From positions 13,911,001 through 13,975,000 of the forward strand of contig JAWQUS010000016.1 in NCBI GenBank assembly GCA_036365455.1: DNA of 64,000 bases, read 5' to 3'. The DNA comes from Macrosoma leucophasiata (taxonomy: Eukaryota > Arthropoda > Insecta > Lepidoptera > Hedylidae). The notes beneath the pieces were generated by a model. It worked only from the letters and a program-made list of their open reading frames with translations. It searched no databases and was not told where the DNA came from. Position numbers and translations under genes: made by a program. Below, in pieces: positions 43,285 to 54,059 of this stretch (within the stretch, counting starts at the first letter, position 1; each line of letters begins with the position of its first letter).

Positions 43285-43670
43285 GTAAATCATAGTCAGC
43301 GCGCATGGCCCAGCGGCTGGTGTAGATCGTAAGTGATCTACTCGGTTAAGCACTACGGGCGCGCTCGGGTAGTGTGATGGGTGGCCGCCAGTGGCAAATT
43401 AAATGCGCGTTTCCGTGCTTTGGAGGGCACGTTAAGCCGTCGGTCCCGGCTACTATCGATGGATAGCAGTCGTTAAACCTTGTCAGAGGCCTTATGGGCG
43501 GTTTGAAAACATCCTACAGTGGTTTGGCCACTAACCCACCACCCACCTCCACCAATCCGCATTGGAGCAGCGTGGTTGGAGTAAGCTCCAGGCCTCCCCC
43601 CAAAAAGGGGAGAAACTCGAGCCCAGTAGTGGAACGTATAATGGGTTGCCATTATTATTATTATTATAAA
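43285..43670 (+). mobile_element. SINE-like repeat with (ATT)n tail
   Basis: It starts CGCGCATGGCCCAGCGG (an A-box-like TGGCCCAGCGG) and runs through TTTCCGTGCTTTGGAGGGC, CGTCGGTCCCGGCTAC, GGAGCAGCGTGGTTGGAG and CCAAAAAGGGGAGA to ATTATTATTATTAT. The 3' part is the common RTE/LINE tail of Lepidoptera. The 60-codon frame is incidental. An inverse fragment lies at 31,300-31,432. Confidence 0.7.
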
Positions 43671-44494
43671 TCATAGTTACTATGAAGCACTATATATATA
43701 TATATACTCTACACTCTCTGCCTACCCCGTTAGGGACCTGGCGTGAAGATACATACATACTATGAAGCATATGCCATTCTAGAAACTACTTCGCCAGCGT
43801 TCAATCAATTTAATACGCACTATTGGGACAAACGTACGTAGTGTTTACGATCCATGTACGTCGTAAAAGTTAGTGTTGCGCTGTAACGGATCTAGTCTAA
43901 GATAAGGATAGTATTACGGGTTCTACCACTTTATGATGATTGTTGATTATAAATGAGGGAAAAACAAGGTCAATGATGTTTGATTGTTAATGTTAATTGG
44001 TGACACATTTATCTCGGATAGTTCATATCTTTACTTTTTTGAAATAATTCAAAATAATATCCACTTGAATTAACTTTATATTATTATTTGCTTTTACTCG
44101 ACTACAACAAATTTATCAGAAGGATATGACATGTGACTCGAGTAGGTACTTTATCAACTCTACTTCTATCTTATTCAAAAACTAAACTCTCTCACCATAA
44201 ACCTCATAAGCCGTCAGTCTACGAATTTCAACTTAAATTTCGATTATATAATTTACACTTCAAATCAATGTATATTATAATAGAAAATAGCTCGTACCTA
44301 CTCTTCTTTCTTTCCATACCTATATCAGCTTACTCTCAACAAACCAAATTAATGTATCAGGTAAAAGTAACTCAATATTCACGTCCAAATGTAAGTACCT
44401 ATATGAAATTCTAAATACGAGGTTATCGCAAAATTAATTTAATGAATACACGCTTATTATTTTGAGAAAATATAGACGTAATCTATACAAATAA
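43671..44494. other. Unassigned stretch
   Basis: A scrap of SINE tail is at 43,705-43,755 (CTCTGCCTACCCCGTTAGG). A 93-codon frame at 44,133-44,414 has no recognisable domain. Confidence 0.35.
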
Positions 44495-44693
44495 ATAAAA
44501 TTGTCTGTCTGTCTGTCTGTGTGTTTGGCGAGGCTAATCTTGGGAACGGCTGGACCGATTTTGACGGGACTATCATTGGCAGATAGCTGATGTAATAAGG
44601 AATAATTTAGGCTACTTTTATATTAGCTTCGTCCGGGTAGATATTGAACAATCATAAATTCTCACGCGGGCGAAGTCGCGGGCACAGTTAGTG
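44495..44693 (+). repeat. Helitron-like repeat ending CGCGGGCACAG
   Basis: GTCTGTC run, CTTGGGAACGGCTGGACC, GGCAGATAGCTGATG and GGGCGAAGTCGCGGGCACAG. The CTAG end is mutated to TTAG. Confidence 0.65.
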
Positions 44694-44756
44694 TTACAAT
44701 AAAATTAAGAAAATAAATATGGGAATAAAATGTTTTGAACTGCACTTAGTGGTTTA

Positions 44757-44905
44757 GTATGCTTACAGGATAGGCAGAGGGAGTGGAGCGACGGATATCG
44801 CCCGGTCATTACACACTTCCCGTGCTTCTTGTGTGTTTATCATTCTTTTCATACCTCTTTACCCTACATTTAGACACTAGAAGAAGAAAGAAGAAGAAGA
44901 AATAA
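44757..44905. repeat. SINE-tail family (GGCAGAGGGAGTGGAGC)
   Basis: AGGATAGGCAGAGGGAGTGG, CGGTCATTACACACTTC, TCTTGTGTGTTTATCATTC. A colinear copy is at 50,505-50,640. It ends in an AAGAAG-rich run. Confidence 0.5.
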
Positions 44906-45576
44906 ACCTCTATTGGCGCAGTCGTGAGACATGCTTATAGAAAAAAAAGAATTTACAAAGATTACAATTTTGTCAATTTACAAAAATACAATTGACAAAA
45001 TTAAATTAGGTACTTACTTAAATACACAATACCTCCGTTAATAAACAGCGTCTCACGGCTGCACCAAATAGATTCCAGTTCAGCATAAGTCAGGCCGAAG
45101 CCCGACGCTGATTTTCAACTGGAAGCCATTTGGAGACATACAGATATCAGATCCAGTAGTCAGTACACTAAATACCTACACGTAACAAGAGAAAGAAAAT
45201 AAAACATTATAAACATAATTAAGTTTATATTATGTACCTACCAATACTACAATATTTATAATATTTTATATATTTATATAAATAAGTATACATATTATAA
45301 TTTCTACTTAGTTGTTTAAAAATAAATACTATAATTATATCAAGGCAAAACATTTTACAACCTTCTACCTTCTACCTACTACTCACCCTATTTAGCCAAG
45401 GTAGGTCAATCTTCTTCTCACTGGGTTTCTACAACCATTCCAATTCGCATTATATATCTGTTTAGTAATTCACTCATTCAAAATTCTTTAGTTGTTTAGT
45501 AATTGTAGGTTACGTCTGGGATCCCGGCTCAGGCATTAAGTGCTACCAACTTATTAGAAGTATGATGTAACATATC
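44906..45576. other. Unassigned stretch
   Basis: A weak inverted pair (GGCGCAGTCGTGAGAC near 44,915 and GTCTCACGGCTGCACC near 45,050) is visible. No gene was recognised. Confidence 0.35.
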
Positions 45577-45856
45577 TGGTGGTGGAGCTCCAGTGACGAA
45601 GCTCGCGGGCGTAGTCACCACCGCATTACCTAATATACTTGCCGCTAAATGGTAGTGTTCAGCACTATCGTGTTCCGGTCAGGTGGTAATGTACGGCCCT
45701 GTAATTTCCGGCACAGAGGCATAACACCTTAGGCCTCAGGAGTGATAACGCATCTGAATTTTGACCTTGATCTTTGTGTGGGTGTCTATAGGCTGCAGTC
45801 ATCACTTAACATCACTGTGAACTGCATGCTTGTTTACCACTTCCATTACATGAAAG
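45577..45856 (+). mobile_element. Metulj-like SINE, near full length
   Basis: TGGTGGTGGAGCTCCAGTG through CACCACCGCATTACCTAA, AGCACTATCGTGTTCCGG and CCTTAGGCCTCAGGAGTG to TTTACCACTTCCATTACAT. It is one of the cleanest copies and a good reference for the family. Confidence 0.85.
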
Positions 45857-46145
45857 GCTAACAAATTGTGGGTAGAACAATTCTGTTGCCTAACCTGTTT
45901 GTTAAGTATCGGCGTGAAGATATATTTATGTGTTGAATAAAACAATCATTAAATATTATTGATGACCACTGAACTATCACTTACGCTGTAATTAGTTATC
46001 CATTATGGATGACCTGGTCGAGACAAATGGTCTGTCATGTTGATATATTGACATCTTAGCTTACTGGAATCCTTGCGGTATAGTATGCTCCAAAACTAAG
46101 TTATATACTTTGCCGGGTGATGGCAATATGATATATAATATATAC
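45857..46145. other. Unassigned stretch
   Basis: Nothing was recognised. Confidence 0.3.
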
Positions 46146-46358
46146 GTGTGTTGTATGTGTGTAGCAGGACGGTGATTATAATAAAACTAATATGTCACTG
46201 GCGGTGCTGTGTATTGGTTAAGTATAGACGGGCACACTGTGTTCACGATTATGTTCGGATAGCGACTCTGAGCGACTGTGGTTACAAGGGTTTCCTATGC
46301 GTAACTAAAAGCTTAAACAATGATTTCTTTATGTGACGCTAATGCAAGGGTCGGGACA
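46146..46358 (-). mobile_element. Putative 3' LTR of the Gypsy remnant
   Basis: On minus, the purine-rich tract AAAGGAGGGGGAG (46,362-46,374) is followed by TGTCCCGACCCTTGC, the expected polypurine tract then U3 start. The distal edge is unsettled; a CA end near 46,146 is possible. The 5' LTR is not in the window. Confidence 0.55.
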
Positions 46359-46663
46359 CTACTCCCCCTCCTTTTAAAAAAAATACAAAATATAAAATAC
46401 AATGCATGAAAAATATAAAATACAATGCAAAAAAAATGTATAAAGGTGCTAATTACATAATGCTACAAACTTAAATGATACAATGTATAACAAAAAGTAA
46501 AAATGTTAGAAGTAGGTACATGTACATTGGATGTAAAAAAATTTAAAAGTAAGGAAAATTTTTAACTATAAAATGTTTGCACTGTGAACTGTTTAAATCT
46601 CACACTTTAGTTTACCGCACTTATGACGAACTATAAAACTATAAATAACTTCATTGTTTTTGG

Positions 46664-46961
46664 TTAGCTGCACTCGAAATGAACTTTCGGTTTTACCGAT
46701 CGGCCGGATCGGGTTCTGTAAGGAGCGTTGTTGTTATCGTTAAAATTTTTTTCTAAGTTGCTTTGTGCTTGGGGAATTGTTATACATGCCTGGGATTTAT
46801 TTGTTGGAACGTGTTGTACTTCAGCGTCATTGTGTATGAAATATGCTGGTTTTAAGCGATCTATTGATATTGTTCTCTTATATTGCCGGATATATTAAGT
46901 TTGAAATATTTGTCATTGCGCTTGGAGTTGTGTAGATAGGCATTGGCTGGATTGGGCACAT
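46664..46961 (-). pseudogene. Gypsy-type pol: integrase C-terminal tail
   Basis: The minus translation shows KRNDKYFKL and, one frame over, TISIDRLKPAYF, then a hydrophilic tail with RTRSGRSVKP before a TAA at 46,664-46,666. These are typical of the end of Ty3/Gypsy integrase in insects. A one-base shift separates the two parts. It is fused directly to RT sequence by an internal deletion, so RNase H and the integrase core are missing. Confidence 0.7.
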
Positions 46962-47433
46962 GGCTTGGTATTTTGCGGCATTTGGTAGGTGACTTCGGTA
47001 GAAGTTAATCATGCCCATAAATCGTCGTAGTTGCGCCATTGTTTCGGATTTAGGATATTCTAGTATAACTTTCACTTTGTCAATCAAGGTACGTATGCCT
47101 TCTGTAGATACATGGTATCCTAGAAATTCTATTTCTGATTTTCCCAGGTCACATTTCGCCAAGTTGATTGTGACACCGTATTGGTTTAGACGATCGAAAA
47201 CTATTTCAAGGTGTTTTCTGTGATCAGATTCTGAGTCGGAGAATATTATGGTATCATCGACAAAATTGAATAGAAAATCTAGCCTTGAAATACAACATGG
47301 TTCATGAATCGCTGGAAGGTTTGTGCTGCGTTCCGTAAGCCGAATGTCATTCGTGGAAACTCGAAAAGTCCAAAAGGTTTTGTTATGGCGGTTTTCTCAA
47401 TGTCTTCAGGAGCAATTTTCGGTTTACATTTTT
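46962..47433 (-). pseudogene. Gypsy-type pol: reverse transcriptase fragment
   Basis: Minus translation, in order: KPFGLFEFPRMTFGLRNAAQ, the catalytic FVDD box (about 47,250), NLAKCDLGKSEIEFLGYHVS, and RRFMGMINFYRSHLPNAAK. These are classic Ty3/Gypsy RT motifs. A frameshift near 47,280 creates a TAG before FVDD. The upstream part is cut off by the AGGGTTCCG repeat at 47,434. This is a decayed endogenous retroelement. Confidence 0.85.
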
Positions 47434-47478
47434 AGGGTTCCGTAGTAAACAAAGAATCCTTATAGTTTCGCTATGTCC

Positions 47479-47516
<38 letters not shown>

Positions 47517-47632
47517 CCGTCCTTGGTTTAGCGCAAAAACTATTGGTACTAGAGACTTGAAATTTGGTACATCTTAATCACGCCGACAAAGCGGTAGAAT
47601 AAAAACATGAAAAAATATATATTAGGTTGGGG

Positions 47633-48906
47633 AAAAAGTTTCTTCGCATTTTTTAAGATAATACAAAACATTTTTTAATATAGTTTATTTAAATTTAACT
47701 AAAGTATGTATGTACCATTTTGTTTGATAACCTTTTGCCATCTTGTAGGTAGGGACATGATCCCATTGCTATAAAAATTTTGGGACTTCTCATCAAAATA
47801 CCGCGACAAGTGGATTTGGCAGTCCTCTCATGATGTTAACCTAACATTGCATACAGAATTCTGAAGAGACCGAAACAGGTGGAAATCTGAAGGTACAAGG
47901 TCAGGACTATACGGCGGATGCATTAACACCTCCCAGCCAAACTCTCTTAATTTTTGCTGAGTGGCTATAGATGTGTGAGGTCTAGCGTTATCATGATGAA
48001 ACACCACACCCCTTCTGTTGATCAATTCCAGCCGCTTTCTCTCAACTTCTTGCTTTAATCTCATCAGTTGTTCGCAGTAGAGTTCAGAATCGATAGTCCT
48101 GCCTGGTGGTAATAGCTCATAATGAATAATGCCCTTCCAATCCCACTACACACATAACATCACCTTATTGCGAGTTAACCCGGCTTTCGCCACAGTCTGT
48201 GAAGCCTGACCGGCCTTTGACCACGACATTTTTCGCACGTTCTTGTCGTACGTGATCCACTTTTCATCACCAGTTATCAGCTTCTTCAAAAATGATTCGG
48301 TTTCATTACGTCGTAATAAAGAATCACAAATGAGTACACGGTTCATTAGGTTTCTTTCATTGAGCTCGTGAGGTACCCAAATATCGAGCTTTTTTTTGTA
48401 CCCAGGTTTTTTTCAAATGCGCCAAAACTGTTTTGTGATCAATTCTCAGTTCTTCAGCTACGTCGTAACTACTGATATGTCGATCTTGCTCCACTTTTTC
48501 AAAAATGGCATCCATTTTATCCGTAATAGGGCGACCAGAGCGAGGTGCATTTTTGACATCAAAATTTCCGGATTGAAAACGCTTAAACCAAATTTGTGCT
48601 ACTCTCACAGACACTGCACTAGGTCCATAAACATCGCAATTTTTTTTGGCGGCTTGCGTTGCATTTTCACCTTTATTGTAGTAAAATTTTAAAATGTATC
48701 GAATTTCTTCATTAAATTCACTCATCTTGACAGTACGAAAAACAAATGAAAATCACACATTTGCCTAATTAAAATTTGGAATTATGTTCTTTAAAATTTT
48801 AACTTTCAATGATACCAAAACCAGCCAGATACAAATACTACAGCCAAAGAGATTTTATTACAAGTTCATACATACTATAATGCGAAAAGACTTTTTCCCC
48901 AACCTA
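47633..48906 (-). mobile_element. mariner element 1
   Basis: Inverted ends TAGGTTGGGGAAAAAGT and ACTTTTTCCCCAACCTA, each including the TA target. The 1.27-kb length is normal for mariner. The transposase is on minus, with several lesions. It is inserted at a TA in the AGGGTTCCG repeat. A sister copy in opposite orientation is at 57,257-58,508. Confidence 0.92.
47699..48725 (-). pseudogene. mariner transposase (DD34D), inactive
   Basis: It starts MSEFNEEIRYILKFYY at 48,725. The N-terminal helix-turn-helix region is followed by AVSVRVAQIWFKRFQSGNFD. Catalytic acidic residues lie in TGDEKW, HHDNARPH and YSPDLVPSD, with 34 residues between the last two, as in mariner. There is a +1 frameshift in an A-run near 48,405-48,412, a TAG replacing Trp near 48,147, and a TGA near 47,831. 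With three lesions no full-length product is possible. Confidence 0.9.
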
Positions 48907-49251
48907 TTATATTATTTAGAGTACCTCCCCCACATGTAACGCGCCGATATTTTTTTATTTTTCGTTTTCTATATAGTGTATGTTATCGTTGGATAGGTCT
49001 TTTAAAAATGTTACGGGTGTCTAAACATGATTTTTCGACTTAGTTAACTGTTCGTGACTTATTATGCTTTAAAATGCCAATTTTCGTTAGAGTCAAGTGT
49101 CCCCCCCATCTACCGACTAAACGGTTGTTGTTAGAAATTCAAACGTTACGGCAATAGTAGCTATTTAAACGAAATTTAAAGGAAAACTATCACACTTAAG
49201 TTAGCTTTACAAGTTTGCGAGGAATAGTCGAACAAATCGAAAATTTTGAAC

Positions 49252-49613
49252 ATCATGGTTTTACTTGATAATTGTTTTATATTATTTCGCATTAACACAT
49301 ACTTGTGAAACATATTAATTTTAAAGAAAAATGGAAAGAAAAATTTGACTTCAGGCGAGACTCGAACTCGGGGCCACTGAGAATCTAGTCCAGCCGCTCT
49401 TCCAACCTTCCTTCCATTGCATTGCCTTATGGTGGCAGCCTGCCACCATAAGGCAATGCAATAAATGTGAAGGAAAGATTTGACAAATCGGGCAGGACTT
49501 CGGTAGCTCAGTTGGAAGAGCGGCTGGACTAGATTCCCAGTGGCCGCGAGTTCGAGTCTCGCCTGAAGTCAAATTTTTCTTTCCATTTTTCTTTAAAATA
49601 AATATCATGGTTT
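49252..49613. mobile_element. tRNA-like foldback with 10-bp target duplication
   Basis: The insertion 49,262-49,603 is flanked by ATCATGGTTT at 49,252-49,261 and 49,604-49,613. A truncated minus-strand tRNA-like copy (49,348-49,405) faces a complete plus-strand copy across a central palindrome (TATGGTGGCAG-CCTGCCACCATA). Confidence 0.85.
49497..49569 (+). tRNA. tRNA-like sequence with intact cloverleaf
   Basis: The 73 nt give a 7-bp acceptor stem ACTTCGG/CTGAAGT, D arm GCTC/GAGC, perfect T arm GCGAG-TTCGAGT-CTCGC, and anticodon stem CTGGA/CCCAG with one mismatch (AGA in anticodon position). It is the best-paired copy in the window. Its position inside an inserted foldback argues for a retroposed relic, but Pol III transcription is plausible. 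Confidence 0.55.
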
Positions 49614-49665
49614 CACATTTTGAAACCTAACTGCGGGTGGCTCGACTCGCACTTGACCGATTTTT

Positions 49666-50093
49666 GTTATAAAACGTATGAATAGGTATGTTCTTTCTCA
49701 AAATTAGCTCTATCTCTGTACCAAATTTCATTAAAATCGGTTCAGTCGTTTGGACGTGAAAAAAACAGACAGACAGAGTAACTTTCGCATTTATAATATT
49801 AGTAGGGTCTGTCTGGAGGAGACGATCTCTCCATTTTTATCGTCCAACTTCCTCTGTTGGCCTCAATAAAAAACGTGATTTTAAACATTATTAATCAAAT
49901 TTTACTAATGTTAATTGGAGCCTAAATAATAACATGCAGAGGAAAATCTCATCTTTTCATATAAAATTAAAAACATTTCAATACTTCACTACCTAGTATA
50001 AAATGCGTGGGAAGGCCACTCAATAACGTGACCTTGTTACGTAAATATAATATTTGTTATTCAGAGGGAATTTGCATTGAAATAAAAATATGG
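49666..50093. repeat. Common lepidopteran tail repeat, then unassigned
   Basis: CCAAATTTCATTAAAATCGG, GGACGTGAAAAAAACAGAC and TTTATAATATTAGTAGGG (49,720-49,805) form a widespread dispersed tail. The rest shows nothing. Confidence 0.5.
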
Positions 50094-50100
50094 GTAATAA

Positions 50101-50410
50101 CGTAACTTCACGCCTGTAATCCCCGAAGGGGTAGGCAGAGGTAAATGCATGCATTCAAGCATACATGCAAACACCCACGATTCGCCGGTTACGTTTTGGC
50201 CCATGTAACAGGTGGCGAGCCTGTTGACATCTCCGGGCACATTACCAAACTTTGAGGTACTGGGAAATTTCCAGAAAATGGAAAAATCCCAATAGAACCA
50301 GAGACAAAGGCTTTTTCACCATTATCTCTGATAACTCCCTACCCGGGAATCGAACCCAGGACCTCAGCGTAGTAGTAGTGGCCTGCTACCACTAGGCTAC
50401 CGAGGCAGTT
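50101..50410 (-). mobile_element. tRNA-headed SINE, full length, 7-bp target duplication
   Basis: The head on minus is CCTCGGTAGCCTAGTGGTAG (A box) with GGTTCGATTCCCGGG (B box, about 50,340-50,354). The tail is CCTCTGCCTACCCCTTCGGGG...GGCGTGAAGTTACG. It is flanked by GTAATAA at 50,094-50,100 and 50,411-50,417. This uninterrupted copy gives the empty-site sequence for the SINE-MITE composites. Confidence 0.85.
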
Positions 50411-50417
50411 GTAATAA

Positions 50418-51286
50418 AATTGTTATAGGAAACGTGATTTTTACCCAACTAGACAGTAGTAACAGTTTTGCTTTAACTTTATAGTGAGTAACAACAAAGT
50501 TGTTGTATCTTTACGCCGAGTCCCTTACGGGGTAGGCAGAGAGTATGGAGCACCAGATATCTCAGTCTTGACACACCTTCTGTGTTTCTTCTACATTCAT
50601 CATTATCTTCATTATTTCTTTGCACGCCGATTCCTTTATAACTTTTGGCAAAGTTAAAATCATTTAAGCTTCAGGGATGGCAATGCATTTGCATTTTGAC
50701 CTTATGTTTTTATGTATAGACATCTAGATAAATAAGCTAAATTATTGAATAATGTGCGTGCGTGTGCGCGCGTTTGTTAGTATCATAAAAATATTCCCTG
50801 GAACCTGGTCATTTTAGTATTTAAACCAATTAATAACAAACAACAGATCAGTGCAGAAAGAGCAATCGAATCGGTAATAACTTCCCTTCTGAATTCTTCA
50901 AAAACTGAATCAAAAGAGTCCTTCATGTTGAGTATTACCAATTTCCAACTCACGCTCGAAGCGACCAAGTAATATGACGCTTGTTTTGTATTACGATCAC
51001 TGTTTGTCCCCCTCTAATTAACGATCGCTAAGCGACGCACTTGATAGTCCTTGAAATATCGTGTAGCCAAGATAATAGGATTTACTTTACAAGAGTAATA
51101 TATTCTCATTTGTGATAGTTTGCCCTTTTTGTTATTGAGATCTGAAGGGCAAAAAGCTTTATTACCGCTGTTTCAGTTTGATAGCTATTCTAACTTTAGA
51201 TAATTTGTACTATAAGATATTATTTACGAGTTCTTGCAAATCTATAAATTGGTTTGGTATTGAATCGTTTTTCTGTTTCTTAATTG
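50418..51286. other. Mostly unassigned; SINE-tail piece and LINE-tail scrap
   Basis: 50,505-50,640 is a SINE-tail family copy (GGGGTAGGCAGAGAGTATGG). A short (GT)n run is at 50,752-50,775. 50,868-50,950 is a diverged inverse piece of the repeat at 14,981-15,200. Confidence 0.4.
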
Positions 51287-51390
51287 CCTCAGTAGTCTAC
51301 GAGTGGTAACAGGAAACTACTGCTTTGCAGGGACCCTAAAAACAAAAAAAGCCTGGGTTCGATGCATCGTTGAGAGGTTATTATTATTAT
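51287..51390 (+). mobile_element. tRNA-headed SINE, 5' fragment with (ATT)n
   Basis: TTGCCTCAGTAGTCTACG and GCCTGGGTTCGATGC are the A- and B-box regions, followed by TTATTATTATTATTTTT. It is truncated. Confidence 0.6.
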
Positions 51391-51623
51391 TTTTTTATGT
51401 CATGGAAGTGTTAAACAAGCATACAGTTCACATTGATGTTAAGTAATGACTGCAGCCTATAAACACCCACACAAAGACTAAGGTCAAAGTACAGATGCGT
51501 TACCACTCCTGAGGGCTAAGATGTTATGCCTCTGTGCCGGAAATTACAGGGCCGTACATTACCACCTGACCGAAACACGATAGTGCTGAACACTATCATT
51601 TAGCGGCAAGTATATTAGGTAAT

Positions 51624-52675
51624 AAAACAAACATAAATAAGTTTAAAAAACAACAGCAATGAGCTGAAGATTGAGCGCAGAATCAAAAAGGCATGGAAGA
51701 AGTAATGCTAAAAGAAGTTTGTAAAAGCAATATGCCTATAAAACTCAAAAAGTTAACCTTAGACTCATGCATTCTGCTCTCACTAACATATGGCTGCCAG
51801 ACATGGAAATTTACAAAGAAAATTCAAAACAAAATAAGTTTGTGCCAAAAAGGAATGGAACGCAGTATGTTGAATATAAACAAAATGCATAAAATACGAC
51901 ACACAAAAATAAGAAATTATACAAAAAGCAATAGACGCGCGAGCATACGCTTATTTACTAAAATTCAAATGGGCCGGTCATATAGCCCGATATGTGGATA
52001 ACAGATGGACCATAAATGTAACTACATGAAAGGGCTCCCCGCCAGGCAAACGCCGCGCGGGGACCCTGCACGAGATGGGAGGACGATATTAAGAAGATTG
52101 CAGGTCCAAACTGGTTGCAATCAGCTAAAGATAGGGAAAGATGGAAAACCTTGGAGGAGGCCTTTACCTGAGAGGAGTCCATGCTATTGGAACATAATTT
52201 CGCATCATAAATAAATAATACTATACATAAATCAAATAACATCCATTAATAAATCAATAAAAATGTAAATGTAATAAAATTTAAATAAGTTACTAATATA
52301 ACAATTGAATAAAAATGATCTATTATTGAATAATAAGTCTTGACATTGCTATTATAAAAATTGAATAAAAACAATCTAAAAAATTAAATCAAATCTTGAA
52401 ATTGTTATTACAACTGAATAAAATTATATTAAATCTTAATTAAAACCAATAATTAAAATTAAATCTTGAAATTTATGTAAAAATGCTATAACATAATAAT
52501 TGAATCAAAATTTTTGTAAATATAGGTAAAATGATATCCAATTTATTTACAATTACTTATTAATGTTAAATGTTTGACAATATGTAATAAATATGTTTTT
52601 TCTAATTGTACTGCAATTTATTGCTAAAATAGTAAGTATGGAATAAAAGGCTTTTTTATTTTTATTTTATTTTAT
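51624..52675 (+). mobile_element. RTE-like LINE, 3' end, 13-bp target duplication
   Basis: The 1,052-bp insertion is flanked by TATATTAGGTAAT at 51,611-51,623 and 52,676-52,688. The first 570 bp are the ORF C-terminus; the rest is AT-rich 3' UTR ending in TTTTATTTTTATTTTATTTT. Confidence 0.8.
51636..52200 (+). pseudogene. RTE-like ORF C-terminus, frameshifted
   Basis: Motifs ELKIERRIKKAWKK, SNMPIKLKKLTLDSCILLSL, TYGCQTW and MERSML, then in another frame KWAGHIARYVDNRW-like and PGKRRA. These belong to the end of RTE-type endonuclease-reverse transcriptases. At least two frame changes are needed, and RT and endonuclease are missing through 5' truncation. Confidence 0.75.
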
Positions 52676-52735
52676 TATATTAGGTAATGCGGTGGCGCCT
52701 GCGAGCTCCGTCACTGGAGCTCTACCACCAGTAGA

Positions 52736-53129
52736 GGAGTATTAGGACGTTCATTTTCTGGTAAATTTCCAGTGTCCTCTCTGATGTTTGGTTATGTGGG
52801 CCGTCGATTTTAATAAGCTTGTTATTTACTTATAACATGGGATATATACCTACTGGTGAATCGTGGGTGATTATGCATTCACTTCTGCTTGCCCTCCGGA
52901 GAATACAAGCGAAGTCAAGTTTTACAAAATGACGCACATTTTAAAATGAATTCGGGTCTCGTTATTAGCCATTAAAACATTCTAACAAAAAACATCTAAA
53001 CCACGATTTTGTACAAAGTAATCCGATAAGAAACTCGCAATAGTGGAGAAATGGGTATAAATAAGGTCTTTTATCTACAATTACATCGCTCTGGCGACCC
53101 GCAATTTACCGTAATATAAAGCTCCTCTT
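52736..53129. other. Unassigned stretch
   Basis: No repeat or gene was recognised. The right end runs into the duplicated block. Confidence 0.35.
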
Positions 53130-54059
53130 CGCACTAATTGATGCCGGCCAGAGGGAGGGGAGTTACTGTGATAAAACATGACCAGGTTTGGGATTAAAAA
53201 TCTCATCAAGTAGTCCCTAGATGTCGCTGTTGACCTTTGGCGGATTAATCCTTAGCTGTTTAGGTTAGCCTGGGAGCAAGTTTGCTGATTGTTTCTTACG
53301 AAATATTTTAGTGGTTTAATTTTATGTTTTTACACGATTGTCTTAATTTATTTACGCATATTGCGTTAACTAAAAATATGTCATTAAAATATAGTAATGA
53401 AAAACGGAAATCGTTTGATTCTGTAAAATATTTTTTTTTAAGTTTGGCATATTGGCATTAGGTACATTGTCAGACAATTAGCACATAATCTCACAATTAC
53501 CGCATATCGTCTTATAATTTGAATGAACATGTAGGTACCTAACTATTTCTTTTAGTAAAATTACCAAGTTGTATTTTAATATACCTACCTCAGTTAAAAT
53601 GTGTACCTACGTATAAATATTTAAGCCTTAAATATAAATCATGATATTACAAAAATTTGGATTAATGAGTTTGTTGAGATGTAATATTTTTTGATAAATA
53701 ATATAAATATACCATAATAATAACATATTTGTAAGTATAAGAAAACATAAAAAACTCTTATTTTAGACATTTTATTAAAAAATCTATTGCGATCCGAAAA
53801 AAAATATAGGCATTCACCATTGGCGTAAAAGTTAAACCAGGAAAAGGTCAAATAGAATCAAACATTTATACTTCAAATACGCCAAGACGGGTTCCTGTTT
53901 TCAACTCTATAACATATTAACGATTCCATCAGGTTCTGTTCCCAATGATTCACTAACATGTAATATATAATGCAGGATAATAATAATGATATTAATGGTC
54001 ATTAATATATACGAATACGAAATGAATAAAACAATGTAATTATAATTTTGTATGGTCCC

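Larger units (their letters stand above)
47434..49665. mobile_element. AGGGTTCCG repeat, copy 3, split by mariner and a foldback
   Basis: The left part is 47,434-47,632 (GTCTGTC run at 47,479-47,520) and the middle is 48,907-49,251. The right end, after the foldback, finishes CGACTCGCACTTGACCG. It lies inside the Gypsy remnant and itself holds a mariner and the tRNA-like foldback, so its age is between them. Confidence 0.75.
51388..52735 (-). mobile_element. Metulj-like SINE split by an RTE-like LINE
   Basis: On plus, the SINE runs from TTTTTTTATGTCATGGAAG (51,388) to TATATTAGGTAAT at 51,623, and from the repeated TATATTAGGTAAT (52,676) to GCTCTACCACCAGTAG. Joining the two parts would give a normal full-length copy. 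Confidence 0.85.

Noticed and set aside
44133..44414. 93-codon plus ORF as a gene
   Set aside because: It has no motif and lies in AT-rich unassigned DNA.
47011..47223. 70-codon plus ORF
   Set aside because: It is the antisense shadow of the Gypsy RT fragment on minus.
48396..48692. 98-codon plus ORF
   Set aside because: It is antisense to the mariner transposase; a similar shadow lies at 57,448-57,795.
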